Assembly (NCBI GenBank): GCA_030668505.1
Contig: DAOUTV010000030.1
Location: 1 to 11,994 of the forward strand
DNA from: Desulfobacterales bacterium
GTDB lineage: Bacteria > Desulfobacterota > Desulfobacteria > Desulfobacterales > C00003060
Length of the DNA stretch: 11,994 bases
Reading direction: 5' to 3'
How positions within the stretch are numbered: position 1 is the first letter of the stretch; each line of letters starts with the position of its first letter. Both the position numbers and the translations under genes were made by a program. Under the pieces are notes generated by a model that was not told the DNA's origin, made no database searches, and saw only the letters and a program-made list of their open reading frames with translations. Shown piece by piece: positions 1-7,179 of the stretch.

Positions 1-8
1 GGAGAGCA

Positions 9-1364
9 TTGTTGGATTTCGAAAACAAAAAAGTCTTAGTCGTTGGTCTGGCAAGGACCGGACTCGCGGTTGCCCGATTCTTAAAGGATCGAGGGGCGCA
101 TGTTACGGTAACCGACCTGAAGAAAGAAGATGAACTTGGCTCCTATGCTCATGATGCCCTCACCATGGGCATTCCCCTGAAGCTTGGGGCACACAATATC
201 GAAAGTTTTACGGGTTCAGACCTAATTGTTGTGAGTCCCGGGGTTCCACACAGGATAACACCCCTGGAGGCGGCAAGAAGAGCAGGGATACGAGTGATTG
301 GTGAGGTGGAATTGGCTTATCGTTTCATCAAGGACAAAGAAGAGATTGTAGCCGTCACGGGGACCAATGGCAAGACCACCACCACAAGCCTTGTTGGGGA
401 GATGTTGAAGGCGTCCGGCCGTAAAGTATTTGTGGGAGGCAATATAGGTGCCCCACTCATCGACTATCTTAATTCCGGCACGCATGCAGACGTGATTGTA
501 GCTGAAATCAGCAGTTTTCAACTCGATACCATAGAGCGCTTCAGGCCTAAAATAGGCGTTCTATTAAATATTACAGAAGACCATCTCGAGCGTTATGACG
601 ATTTCAATCACTATGTGCGATCAAAAGCAAGGCTGTTCAAGAATCAACAGAGCACCGATGTGGCGATCTTAAACGGGAGGGATCCCGTACTTCGCGAAAT
701 TGAAGGGCTTATTGCCGGCCAAAGACTCTATTTTAACATCGGCTCAGAGACCCGACACGGAGCCGTGATCCGGGGCAATGAGATGATTTGCAGTCTTCCC
801 GGAAAACCTCCGGTTATCCTAAGCCTAAATAATTTTGGGCTCAAGGGAAAGCACAACCTTGAGAATGCTGCGGCTGCAAGCCTGGCGGCGTTGGTTGCGG
901 GGGCCGATCGGGCAGGTATCCAGACGGCACTAGACACGTATGAGGGCCTAAATCACCGGACGAAATATGTCAAAAACGTCAACAGTATTGAGTACTACAA
1001 CGATTCCAAGGCTACTAATGTCGATGCCGTCAAACGTTCCCTTGAGAGTTTTGACTCCCCGGTTATCTTGATCATGGGCGGCCGGGACAAGGGTGGCAGT
1101 TACTCGTTCCTGAAAGAGCTTATAGAAAAAAGGGTCAAGAAACTAATTGCCATTGGTGAGGCCCGCGAAAAAATTTTGAACGCCTTAGGGGGGCTGACGC
1201 ATTCTGAAGGGACAAGGACTATTGCAGATGCGGTCCTTCTGGCCCACCAGTCAGCAACCCACGGTGACGTCGTGCTCCTGTCACCAGGGTGCTCCAGTTT
1301 TGACATGTTCACCGACTATGCCGAACGTGGCGAGGCATTCGTCAGGGCTGTGGAAGAGCTGTGA
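9..1364 (+). CDS. murD: UDP-N-acetylmuramoyl-L-alanine:D-glutamate ligase MurD
   Basis: Cytoplasmic Mur ligase that adds D-glutamate to UDP-MurNAc-L-Ala using ATP. The 451 residues fit the family (about 440-450). Visible: an N-terminal nucleotide-binding fold (VLVVGLARTG, 9-18), the ATP P-loop GTNGKTT (118-124), NITEDHLERY (187-196), a lysine at about 206 in the place of the carbamylated lysine, the HN of GKHNLEN (282-283), DSKATN (332-337), GGRDKG (357-362), and the C-terminal LSPGCSSFDMF (424-434). The start is TTG. GGAG at 1-4 suits either TTG at 9 or, with better spacing, TTG at 12. The frame is open to the window edge, so a start further upstream cannot be excluded. It is the first gene of the visible dcw cluster and is separated from ftsW by a repeat-filled 168-base gap. 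Confidence 0.96.
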   Translation: MLDFENKKVLVVGLARTGLAVARFLKDRGAHVTVTDLKKEDELGSYAHDALTMGIPLKLGAHNIESFTGSDLIVVSPGVPHRITPLEAARRAGIRVIGEVELAYRFIKDKEEIVAVTGTNGKTTTTSLVGEMLKASGRKVFVGGNIGAPLIDYLNSGTHADVIVAEISSFQLDTIERFRPKIGVLLNITEDHLERYDDFNHYVRSKARLFKNQQSTDVAILNGRDPVLREIEGLIAGQRLYFNIGSETRHGAVIRGNEMICSLPGKPPVILSLNNFGLKGKHNLENAAAASLAALVAGADRAGIQTALDTYEGLNHRTKYVKNVNSIEYYNDSKATNVDAVKRSLESFDSPVILIMGGRDKGGSYSFLKELIEKRVKKLIAIGEAREKILNALGGLTHSEGTRTIADAVLLAHQSATHGDVVLLSPGCSSFDMFTDYAERGEAFVRAVEEL

Positions 1365-1382
1365 GAGCAACGTATATTTGAT

Positions 1383-1395
1383 ATTGACTAATGAC
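1383..1395 (+). repeat. TGAC-type heptad repeat, left of array
   Basis: ATTGAC followed by TAATGAC, the same 7-bp-period motif that appears right of the array at 1524-1551 and, reversed, at the end of murG. GACTAATGAC at 1386-1395 is also found on the reverse strand in 3721-3735. Confidence 0.5.
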
Positions 1396-1402
1396 CGTGG
1401 AG

Positions 1403-1437
1403 AAGTGAACTAAAGTGCCTAAAGTGAGCTAAAGTTG
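1403..1437 (-). repeat. ACTTTAGGC-type short tandem array, reverse orientation
   Basis: On the reverse strand this reads as three ACTTTAG units with the variable ends CTC, GC and TTC (periods 9-10 bp). Bases 1403-1425 are an exact 23-bp reverse-complement match to 3778-3800 before murC. The array forms the left arm of the inverted repeat between murD and ftsW. Confidence 0.8.
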
Positions 1438-1519
1438 AGGACTTGAAGAAATTTTTTTGAAATTGGTTTTGTTCGTTTAACTTTAGGCACTTTAGACACT
1501 TTAGCTCACTTTAGGCACT
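1414..1519. repeat. 22-bp perfect inverted repeat with 62-base spacer
   Basis: Bases 1414-1435 are the exact reverse complement of 1498-1519. The 62-base spacer contains the AT-rich stretch and two further ACTTTAG units. In RNA this could form a long stem in the murD-ftsW leader. The arms consist of the array repeat itself, so the structure may simply reflect two oppositely oriented repeat copies. Confidence 0.75.
1480..1519 (+). repeat. ACTTTAGGC-type short tandem array, forward orientation
   Basis: Four ACTTTAG units with the ends GC, AC, CTC and GC, followed by a broken unit. Bases 1480-1503 are identical over 24 bp to 3797-3820 before murC. It forms the right arm of the inverted repeat between murD and ftsW. 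Confidence 0.8.
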
Positions 1520-1523
1520 CCGT

Positions 1524-1551
1524 TATTGACCAATGACTAACGACCAACGTA
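1524..1551 (+). repeat. TGAC-type heptad repeat covering the ftsW start
   Basis: Four consecutive 7-bp units: TATTGAC, CAATGAC, TAACGAC, CAACGTA. The ATG of ftsW lies inside the second unit, so the repeat provides both the immediate leader and the first codons of the gene. Confidence 0.65.
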
Positions 1552-2645
1552 CAAATGATCGCGGTGGATATGACGGTTTCCTCTTGCTGGGGACGCTACT
1601 GCTGCTGGGGATCGGAGTAGTGATGGTCTACAGTGCAAGCTCGGCTGTCGCCCTTAAGCGATTTGGATGCGACATCTACTTTTTCAAGAGACATTTGGTG
1701 TACGCCGTTGCAGCAATCCTGGTTCTCATAGTCTGCCGCCACGTTCCATATCATGTATACAGGAAGATGGCATACCCGATCCTTGTTGTTGCTTTTTTGT
1801 TGCTTATAGCCCTTTACTTGCCCGGGGTAGGGCACCCGGTTGGCGGCGCCAGACGGTGGTTGAGAGTTTTTGGGCTTTCCATTCAGCCATCGGAACTTGC
1901 GAGGCTGGCCCTAATCATCTATTTGGCCTACTCCATGAGCAAAAAACAGGAAAAGATCAAGGTGTTTGCGATCGGGTTTCTTCCACATGCCATTGTATTT
2001 GTAAGTTTTGGCGCCCTGATCGTTATGCAGCCCGACTTTGGGATGGCAGTAATGTTTGCCCTGATTGCATGGACGATGCTCTTTATCGGGGGGGTGCGTC
2101 TGTCCTACCTTGTCACAGCACTGGCGGCAATACTGCCCGTTGCTTACTACATGCTGATTCATGTGGGATACCGTCTAAGGCGACTCACAAGCTTTCTCGA
2201 TCCCTGGAGATACGAAAGCGATGCAGGATATCAGATCGTTCATTCACTGATGGCGCTTGGATCAGGGGGGGTTACGGGTGCAGGCGTTGGAAAGAGTTAC
2301 CAGAAGCTTTTCTATCTGCCGGAGCCTCATACTGATTTTGTCTTTTCAGTGCTGGGAGAGGAATTAGGTCTTGTAGGGGTGTGCCTTGTGATGGGTCTCT
2401 ATATAATGATCCTCTGGCGGGGGATCGTTGTGGCGATGAAGGCAAGGGATCTGTTTGCAATATATTTGGCTGTAGGATTGACTTCCGCCATTGGCCTGCA
2501 GGTGTGCATCAACATGGGTGTTGCCATGGGGTTATTGCCCACGAAGGGACTGACCCTGCCCCTTGTTAGCTATGGAGGCACATCCCTTTTGATGAATGCC
2601 GCTGCCATTGGGATATTAATGAATATTTCGGCCCGACGGACGTAA
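1533..2645 (+). CDS. ftsW: Septal peptidoglycan polymerase FtsW (SEDS family)
   Basis: Inner-membrane SEDS glycosyltransferase that polymerises lipid II at the division septum with its partner class B PBP. The 370 residues are somewhat short (E. coli FtsW is 414), mainly from a short N-terminus. Many hydrophobic segments span the protein, starting at about 15-35. Family motifs: QPSELAR (118-124), QPDFG (166-170), GGVTGAGVGKSYQKLFYLPEPHTDF (245-269) with the expected catalytic Asp at 268, EELGLVG (276-282), and GLLPTKGLTLPLVSYGG (333-349). RodA is the alternative, but the dcw position favours FtsW. ATG 1533 is the only reasonable start in frame before the first membrane segment. It has no visible Shine-Dalgarno and lies inside a heptad repeat, so residues 1-10 (MTNDQRTNDR) are repeat-derived. 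Confidence 0.95.
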   Translation: MTNDQRTNDRGGYDGFLLLGTLLLLGIGVVMVYSASSAVALKRFGCDIYFFKRHLVYAVAAILVLIVCRHVPYHVYRKMAYPILVVAFLLLIALYLPGVGHPVGGARRWLRVFGLSIQPSELARLALIIYLAYSMSKKQEKIKVFAIGFLPHAIVFVSFGALIVMQPDFGMAVMFALIAWTMLFIGGVRLSYLVTALAAILPVAYYMLIHVGYRLRRLTSFLDPWRYESDAGYQIVHSLMALGSGGVTGAGVGKSYQKLFYLPEPHTDFVFSVLGEELGLVGVCLVMGLYIMILWRGIVVAMKARDLFAIYLAVGLTSAIGLQVCINMGVAMGLLPTKGLTLPLVSYGGTSLLMNAAAIGILMNISARRT

Positions 2646-2650
2646 TCATC

Positions 2651-3730
2651 ATGAGGGTCCTTATAGCAGGGGGCGGCACTGGAGGGCATCTCTTTCCCGG
2701 TATCGCGATTGCTGAGGCATTCAGGGTTAAGGAGCCCGGGTCTGAAATGCTTTTTGTTGGGACCGGCAATCCCTTGGAGGTAGCTACTCTTTCAAAGAGG
2801 GGATTTGATCACATGGAAATTGTAGCTGAAGGTTTAAAGGGACGAGGGCTCTGGAGACAGATTCGATCGTTGCTAAAGATTCCCTTTGGGGTATGGCAGG
2901 CCTTGCGAATTATCTGGCGGTTTGATCCCGACATCATTATTGGCCTTGGAGCATATGCCTCAGGACCTGTTGCCTTGGCGGCAAGGCTCATGGGGAAAAA
3001 AATAGTCATTCATGAACAAAACATCCTGCCGGGTTTGACTAACCGGATACTCGGGCGTTTTGCCGACCGGATATTCATCTCCTTCCCGGATAACCTCGGC
3101 ATATTCAAACCGTCAAAGACTGTGAATACAGGAAATCCTGTACGCCGTGAACTCCTTATACGCAAATTAGACGGGAAGACAACCGGGCAATTTACGGTCC
3201 TGGTACTGGGTGGCAGCCAAGGGGCTCATACCGTAAACTGCGCGGTGGTTGAGGCCCTTGATCGTTTGAAGAGCCCGTCGCAAATGACCTTTATCCATCA
3301 GACCGGGACCAAAGATGCCGCATGGGTCGAAGAGGCTTATGAGAGCCGAGGACTCAAGGCCAAGGTAGAGCCTTTTTTTGTAGACATGGCTGGTCCATAC
3401 ATCTCGGCAGACTTGGTTATATGCAGGTCTGGGGCCATGACTGTGTCAGAGTTGATGGCTCTGGGTAAGCCTGCCATCTTCATACCTTTTCCGTTTGCGG
3501 CCAATAACCATCAAGTCCTGAATGCCAATTATGTGGCCGATACAGGTGGGGCAGAGGTTATCTTAGAAAAGGATTTGAATGGTGCTGTGTTGGCCGAAAG
3601 AATAGATCATTATGCGTCGAACCCTAAAGCGTTGCGGAATATGGCAAAGCGGACATTGGCTCTTGCACGCCCTGATACTACGGACATTATTGTGGATGAA
3701 TGCCGCAGGTTGCTGGTGATGAGTCATTAG
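2651..3730 (+). CDS. murG: Lipid II synthase, UDP-GlcNAc transferase MurG
   Basis: Peripheral membrane glycosyltransferase (GT28, GT-B fold) that transfers GlcNAc from UDP-GlcNAc to lipid I to give lipid II. The 359 residues match the family length. Motifs: the N-terminal glycine loop GGGTGGH (7-13), HEQN (121-124), the second glycine loop GGSQGA (187-192), CRSGAMTVSEL (258-268), and FIPFPFAANNHQ (277-288) in the UDP-GlcNAc site. The ATG lies 5 bases after the ftsW stop, and no clear ribosome binding site is visible, so translation is probably coupled to ftsW. The last codons and the stop fall in a reversed heptad repeat, so the final residues (about VMSH) are likely not conserved. Confidence 0.96.
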   Translation: MRVLIAGGGTGGHLFPGIAIAEAFRVKEPGSEMLFVGTGNPLEVATLSKRGFDHMEIVAEGLKGRGLWRQIRSLLKIPFGVWQALRIIWRFDPDIIIGLGAYASGPVALAARLMGKKIVIHEQNILPGLTNRILGRFADRIFISFPDNLGIFKPSKTVNTGNPVRRELLIRKLDGKTTGQFTVLVLGGSQGAHTVNCAVVEALDRLKSPSQMTFIHQTGTKDAAWVEEAYESRGLKAKVEPFFVDMAGPYISADLVICRSGAMTVSELMALGKPAIFIPFPFAANNHQVLNANYVADTGGAEVILEKDLNGAVLAERIDHYASNPKALRNMAKRTLALARPDTTDIIVDECRRLLVMSH

Positions 3731-3748
3731 TCATTGGTTATTTGTAAC
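3721..3748 (-). repeat. TGAC-type heptads, reversed, over the murG stop
   Basis: On the reverse strand this reads GTTACAA, ATAACCA, ATGACTA, ATGACTC, the same heptad type as at the ftsW start. The 11-mer CCAATGACTAA is shared exactly (reverse complement of 3727-3737 against 1530-1540). It covers the murG stop codon and its last three codons. Confidence 0.5.
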
Positions 3749-3777
3749 TTGCCCATATGGCGCTTGTGGAGATTTTG

Positions 3778-3821
3778 ACTTTAGGCACTTTAGTTCACTT
3801 TAGGCACTTTAGACACTTTAT
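3778..3821 (+). repeat. ACTTTAGGC-type short tandem array abutting murC
   Basis: Units of 9, 10, 9 and 9 bp (ACTTTAG plus GC, TTC, GC and AC), then a partial unit ending one base before the murC ATG. It shares exact 23- and 24-bp segments with the two arrays between murD and ftsW, in different unit order. The rest of the 91-base murG-murC gap (3749-3777) shows nothing recognisable. Confidence 0.8.
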
Positions 3822-5186
3822 ATGTATCAGAAATCGTATCACATACATTTTGTTGGGATCGGCGGAATTGGAATGAGCGGGATCGCGGAGCTCCTTCTGA
3901 ACCTGGGTTATAGGGTAAGCGGTTCAGATCTGCGGTTGACAGACATTACCGGACGCTTGGTCGAACTTGGGGGGACAATATTTGAGGGGCACCGCCCGGA
4001 GTACATTCAAGGGGCGGATGTTGTAGTGATTTCTTCAGCAGTAGGGGATATCAACCCTGAAGTCGTGGCCGCCAAAGAGGCCATTGTTCCGGTTATCCCC
4101 AGAGCGGAGATGCTGGCCGAGTTGATGCGGCTGAAATACAGCATTGCCGTAGCCGGTGCCCATGGCAAAACCTCAACGACCGGTATGATTGCTTCGATAC
4201 TTGACCACGGAGGACTTGACCCTACGGTGGTTATCGGCGGGAAACTAGGCAGTCTGGGAACCAATGCCCGTCTGGGCCAGGGGGAGTTTATCGTGGCTGA
4301 AGCGGACGAAAGCGATGGCTCTTTCTTGAAACTATCCCCGACCATTGGTGTGGTAACGAACATTGACGCCGAACACCTGGACTTCTATGGGGATTTGAAA
4401 AAAATCAAACAGGTGTTTATTGATTTTATCAACAAGGTTCCCTTCTATGGCATGGCGGTGCTGTGTTTGGATAACGAGGGGATTCAAGAACTGATACCGA
4501 AGATTGAGAAAAGGTTTACCACTTATGGCATGACGTCCCAGGCAGATTATCAGGCGAAAGACGTGAGCTTTGAAGCCCTGAAAAGCCGATACAGTATATC
4601 CTGCCGCGGCGAAGCCTTGGGTACGGTAGATCTGAACCTTCCCGGCATTTACAATGTGTATAACTCCATGGCGAGCATTGCCGTTGGCATGGAACTGGGG
4701 ATTCCCTTTGATATTATCCTGCGTGCGCTGAAAAATATTGAAGGGGTCCAGCGCAGACTTCAGGTAAAGGGGACGGCACACGGGGTAACGGTGGTGGACG
4801 ACTACGGACACCACCCAACAGAGATTAGGCTGACACTCCAGGCGGTGCGCCAGTGCTGGCCGGACCATCGGATCGTTGTTGCGTTTCAGCCACATAGGTA
4901 CTCGCGGACCGCTGCGTTATTTGACGATTTTACGCGGGCCTTTTACCAGGCGGACACCCTTGTAGTGCTTCCCATCTATTCGGCAGGAGAGGTCCCGATA
5001 GAAAACGTAGACGGCCAGAGCCTCTGTGAGGGGATTCATCAGCACGGCCACAAAGATGTTGTCTTTCATAATGGCCAGGATGCAGCTGTATCCTATTTGA
5101 AGAAGACCTTGAGAAAAGGGGATTTACTATTAACCCTGGGGGCAGGGGATGTCTGGCAGGTGGGAGAAAAGTTTCTTGATGAATGA
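3822..5186 (+). CDS. murC: UDP-N-acetylmuramate:L-alanine ligase MurC
   Basis: Cytoplasmic Mur ligase that attaches the first peptide residue, L-alanine, to UDP-MurNAc with ATP. The 454 residues fit the family. Motifs: the N-terminal glycine loop FVGIGGIGMSGIAELL (10-25), the ATP P-loop GAHGKTSTT (112-120), AEADESDGSF (159-168), NIDAEHLDFYG (180-190), DDYGHHPTEI (326-335), and FQPHRYSRT (355-363). The ATG directly follows a short-repeat array. No Shine-Dalgarno is present, because the repeat occupies the place where one would be. The 3' end overlaps murB by 8 bases from the preferred murB start. Confidence 0.97.
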   Translation: MYQKSYHIHFVGIGGIGMSGIAELLLNLGYRVSGSDLRLTDITGRLVELGGTIFEGHRPEYIQGADVVVISSAVGDINPEVVAAKEAIVPVIPRAEMLAELMRLKYSIAVAGAHGKTSTTGMIASILDHGGLDPTVVIGGKLGSLGTNARLGQGEFIVAEADESDGSFLKLSPTIGVVTNIDAEHLDFYGDLKKIKQVFIDFINKVPFYGMAVLCLDNEGIQELIPKIEKRFTTYGMTSQADYQAKDVSFEALKSRYSISCRGEALGTVDLNLPGIYNVYNSMASIAVGMELGIPFDIILRALKNIEGVQRRLQVKGTAHGVTVVDDYGHHPTEIRLTLQAVRQCWPDHRIVVAFQPHRYSRTAALFDDFTRAFYQADTLVVLPIYSAGEVPIENVDGQSLCEGIHQHGHKDVVFHNGQDAAVSYLKKTLRKGDLLLTLGAGDVWQVGEKFLDE

Positions 5187-6114
5187 GGCAGACAAGAAGT
5201 GGCTGGCAGCGCATGTTAGTGCGGACGTTTTATTTGATGAACCGATGAGGCGTTACACGACTTTCAGAATTGGAGGACCCGTAGACGCCCTGATCACTGT
5301 GAAAACCGAGCAAGAGCTAAAGGATACGATCGTGTGGGCCCGGGACAAAGGCCATCCCATCATGATCTTAGGGGCGGGAAGTAATCTGTTGGTCCGGGAC
5401 GGAGGCGTACGAGGCCTCGTGTTCAAGTTAGCTGATGAGTTCGAGGAAATACACCTTGTAACCCGGGTTAATAGCAGCAGGACCGTGATAACAGCAGGAG
5501 CAGCGGTCCTGGTTCGCCTGCTCGGCAAATTTGCCCTTGACCAGGGACTGGCCGGGCTTAACTTCACACTCGGTATCCCTGGATCCCTAGGCGGGGCGAT
5601 AAGAATGAACGCAGGGGCCTGGGGAGGATGCATGGCCGATTGCATCAGTTCGATTAGAGTGCTCAACCGATATGGAGATATTGTGAACATGAATCGGGAC
5701 CAGCTTCGGTTTTCGTACAGGGGGCTGGATTTGGAAAAAGGTACTATTATCTTGAGTAGCCGGTTCAAGCTTGATTACACAGACCGGGGGGCCCTCCAAA
5801 AGGAGGCCATCCGCATGCAGAAGGAACGGAGATTGACTCAACCGCTTTCCCTTCCCAGTGCCGGGTCTGTGTTTCGAAACCCGTCCGGGCAAAAGGCCGC
5901 TGGAGAGCTTATTGACCAGGCAGGCTTGAAAGGACTTCGGGTTGGGGAAGCCGAGGTTTCAACCAAACATGCCAATTTCATTGTGAACAAGGGGCATGCC
6001 AAGGCTTCCGACGTCCTTGAACTGATAAGACAGATACAGGAGGCCGTTTTTAAACGGTACAGCGTCAACTTGGAGCCAGAGGTGATAGTAATTGGCCAAG
6101 AAAAAGGTTCGTAA
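5179..6114 (+). CDS. murB: UDP-N-acetylenolpyruvoylglucosamine reductase MurB
   Basis: FAD enzyme that reduces UDP-GlcNAc-enolpyruvate to UDP-MurNAc with NADPH. From ATG 5179 it has 311 residues, typical of the shorter type II MurB. Motifs: YTTFRIGGP (26-34), the FAD-binding GAGSNLLVRDGG (65-76), GIPGSLGGAIRMNAGA (132-147), RFSYRG (177-182), SAGSVFRNP (227-235) with the expected proton-donor Ser at 230, and a C-terminal catalytic Glu in LEPEV (301). ATG 5179 gives the usual short lead into FDEPMRRYTTFRIGG and an 8-base overlap with murC. GGGAG at 5162-5166 lies upstream at long spacing. An in-frame ATG at 5149 would add ten residues but lies deep in murC. The 3' end overlaps ftsQ. Confidence 0.95.
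   Translation: MNEADKKWLAAHVSADVLFDEPMRRYTTFRIGGPVDALITVKTEQELKDTIVWARDKGHPIMILGAGSNLLVRDGGVRGLVFKLADEFEEIHLVTRVNSSRTVITAGAAVLVRLLGKFALDQGLAGLNFTLGIPGSLGGAIRMNAGAWGGCMADCISSIRVLNRYGDIVNMNRDQLRFSYRGLDLEKGTIILSSRFKLDYTDRGALQKEAIRMQKERRLTQPLSLPSAGSVFRNPSGQKAAGELIDQAGLKGLRVGEAEVSTKHANFIVNKGHAKASDVLELIRQIQEAVFKRYSVNLEPEVIVIGQEKGS
6078..6086 (+). promoter_or_regulatory. Ribosome binding site for ftsQ
   Basis: GAGGTGAT (6079-6086) is perfectly complementary to the usual 16S 3' end and lies 5 bases before TTG 6092, inside the murB coding region. It supports TTG as the ftsQ start. Confidence 0.7.
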
Positions 6115-7177
6115 GAACTATTATAAAAAGAGTCGGGTACATAGAAGACAGAGAGTCATAAGGCGCTGTCTCCTATGCCTCAAGATAATGTTGCTGGTGG
6201 GGGGTATGGCCGGAACAAGCCTCCTTCTCATACTGGTCTATGATGCCGTGACCCAGAGTTCCTACTTCGTGGCCCGGACGATTACGGTTGAGGGAAACCA
6301 AAGGCTTTCAAAGGATACGATTCTGAAGCAGGCCGGTCTGAAGCTCCACGACAACATCCTTTTTGTTAATCTGAATACGCTTCGTTACAGGCTTATAGCC
6401 CATCCATGGGTTGCCGCTGCCGAGATCGAGCGGCAGTTGCCTGACGTGATTCATATCCGGGTGAAAGAACGGGTACCTATCGCCATAGTGGAACTAAACA
6501 GATCCTCCAGTCTCGCAAGCACGTCTACCACCCGCTTGCCGGCGCCGGCTTTGCCGGTCAACTGCAATACAGGCCGAGATGGAAATGGTGGGCAAAGCGG
6601 TGCGAGGAGTACAGAACACGAGCGGGCAGGCCTTGCGGGCAGGCTTTTTTGCCTGGACGAAGAGGGCGAAATCTTCAAACCAGTGGAGCCTTCAGATAAT
6701 GTGCGCGTGCCTTTGGTTACCGGTCTTGCCTTGTCAGATATTGATTTCAACGATCAGTCGCGTTCCCGGTTGTTTAGAGCTGTTATGGAGGCGCTTCGCT
6801 TGAGCCGACTTCATCAGAATGCGGTTCCGCTCCATGCCTTGCACAGTATTCACGTTGACAGAGAGATGGGATTGACCCTTTATGCCTTTTTCGTTCCGGG
6901 CAACCTGTCCGCCGCGCGTGAACTTGCCTTTGCCGACAAGGCAGGCAGAGGCGCGGTGGCAATCAAGGTCGGTTTCGGGGACTACGAGTCAAAGTACAGC
7001 CGACTTGGAGATGTGGTTCCTTACCTGAAAAAGAAAAGTGGGTTTTTGAACCTTGAGTCCATCGATTTGAACGATTCGGATAGAGTGGTGGTCAGGCCTT
7101 CTCAGGCCGGCCAGGCTGGAATTCGCTCTGTTGCTGGGGGCAGCAATCTTTGGCCGAGCATACGAAAGGAGGTGTGA
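6092..7177 (+). CDS. ftsQ: Cell division protein FtsQ (POTRA, bitopic membrane protein)
   Basis: Divisome protein that connects the cytoplasmic ring to the periplasmic synthesis complex. It has a strongly basic cytoplasmic tail (1-25), one membrane segment (about 26-52), a POTRA domain (about 59-127, with ITVEGNQRLSKDTIL and VIHIRVKERVPIAIVE), then the beta domain from LFCLDEEGEIFKP (185-197) to IDLNDSDRVVVRP (324-336). At 361 residues it is long for the family (E. coli 276). Much of the excess is a Ser/Thr/Gly/Arg-rich insert at about 138-184, where other FtsQ proteins pass directly from the VAIVEL-like strand to the LxxxDEEGxIF strand. The start is TTG, supported by a good ribosome binding site. 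It overlaps murB by 23 bases and ends 2 bases before ftsA. Confidence 0.92.
   Translation: MAKKKVRKNYYKKSRVHRRQRVIRRCLLCLKIMLLVGGMAGTSLLLILVYDAVTQSSYFVARTITVEGNQRLSKDTILKQAGLKLHDNILFVNLNTLRYRLIAHPWVAAAEIERQLPDVIHIRVKERVPIAIVELNRSSSLASTSTTRLPAPALPVNCNTGRDGNGGQSGARSTEHERAGLAGRLFCLDEEGEIFKPVEPSDNVRVPLVTGLALSDIDFNDQSRSRLFRAVMEALRLSRLHQNAVPLHALHSIHVDREMGLTLYAFFVPGNLSAARELAFADKAGRGAVAIKVGFGDYESKYSRLGDVVPYLKKKSGFLNLESIDLNDSDRVVVRPSQAGQAGIRSVAGGSNLWPSIRKEV
7165..7174 (+). promoter_or_regulatory. Ribosome binding site for ftsA
   Basis: AAAGGAGGTG lies 5 bases before GTG 7180. This decides the ftsA start against the longer in-frame TTG at 7150 and against GTG 7174, which overlaps the site itself. Confidence 0.85.
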
Positions 7178-7179
7178 AG

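Larger units (their letters stand above)
1365..1532. other. murD-ftsW intergenic region filled with repeats
   Basis: This 168-base gap holds no gene. In order it contains a heptad pair (1383-1395), an ACTTTAG-type array in reverse orientation (1403-1437), an AT-rich spacer, the same array in forward orientation (1480-1519), and more heptads running into ftsW (1524-1551). The spacer has TTGAAA at 1457-1462, but no well-spaced -10 box follows it, so I do not call a promoter. No T-run follows the inverted repeat, so it does not look like a classical intrinsic terminator. Confidence 0.8.

Noticed and set aside
1403..1519. Short direct repeats that might suggest a CRISPR array
   Set aside because: The units are 9-10 bp with no unique spacers of regular length, and no cas genes are nearby.
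1667..2335. 222-codon + strand frame inside ftsW
   Set aside because: It overlaps the SEDS-motif-bearing ftsW frame. Its composition (many Cys, Arg, Ser) is that of a shifted frame.
5149..5178. Longer murB start at ATG 5149
   Set aside because: It would add ten residues with no family counterpart and overlap murC by 38 bases. It is possible but less likely than ATG 5179.
6640..6655. Terminator-like hairpin (CAGGC, six T, GCCTG) in ftsQ
   Set aside because: The T-run is in the loop rather than after the stem, and it lies inside the ftsQ reading frame.
7150..7179. Longer ftsA start at TTG 7150
   Set aside because: The perfect ribosome binding site at 7165-7174 would then be inside the gene. 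GTG 7180 fits its spacing and the usual FtsA N-terminus.
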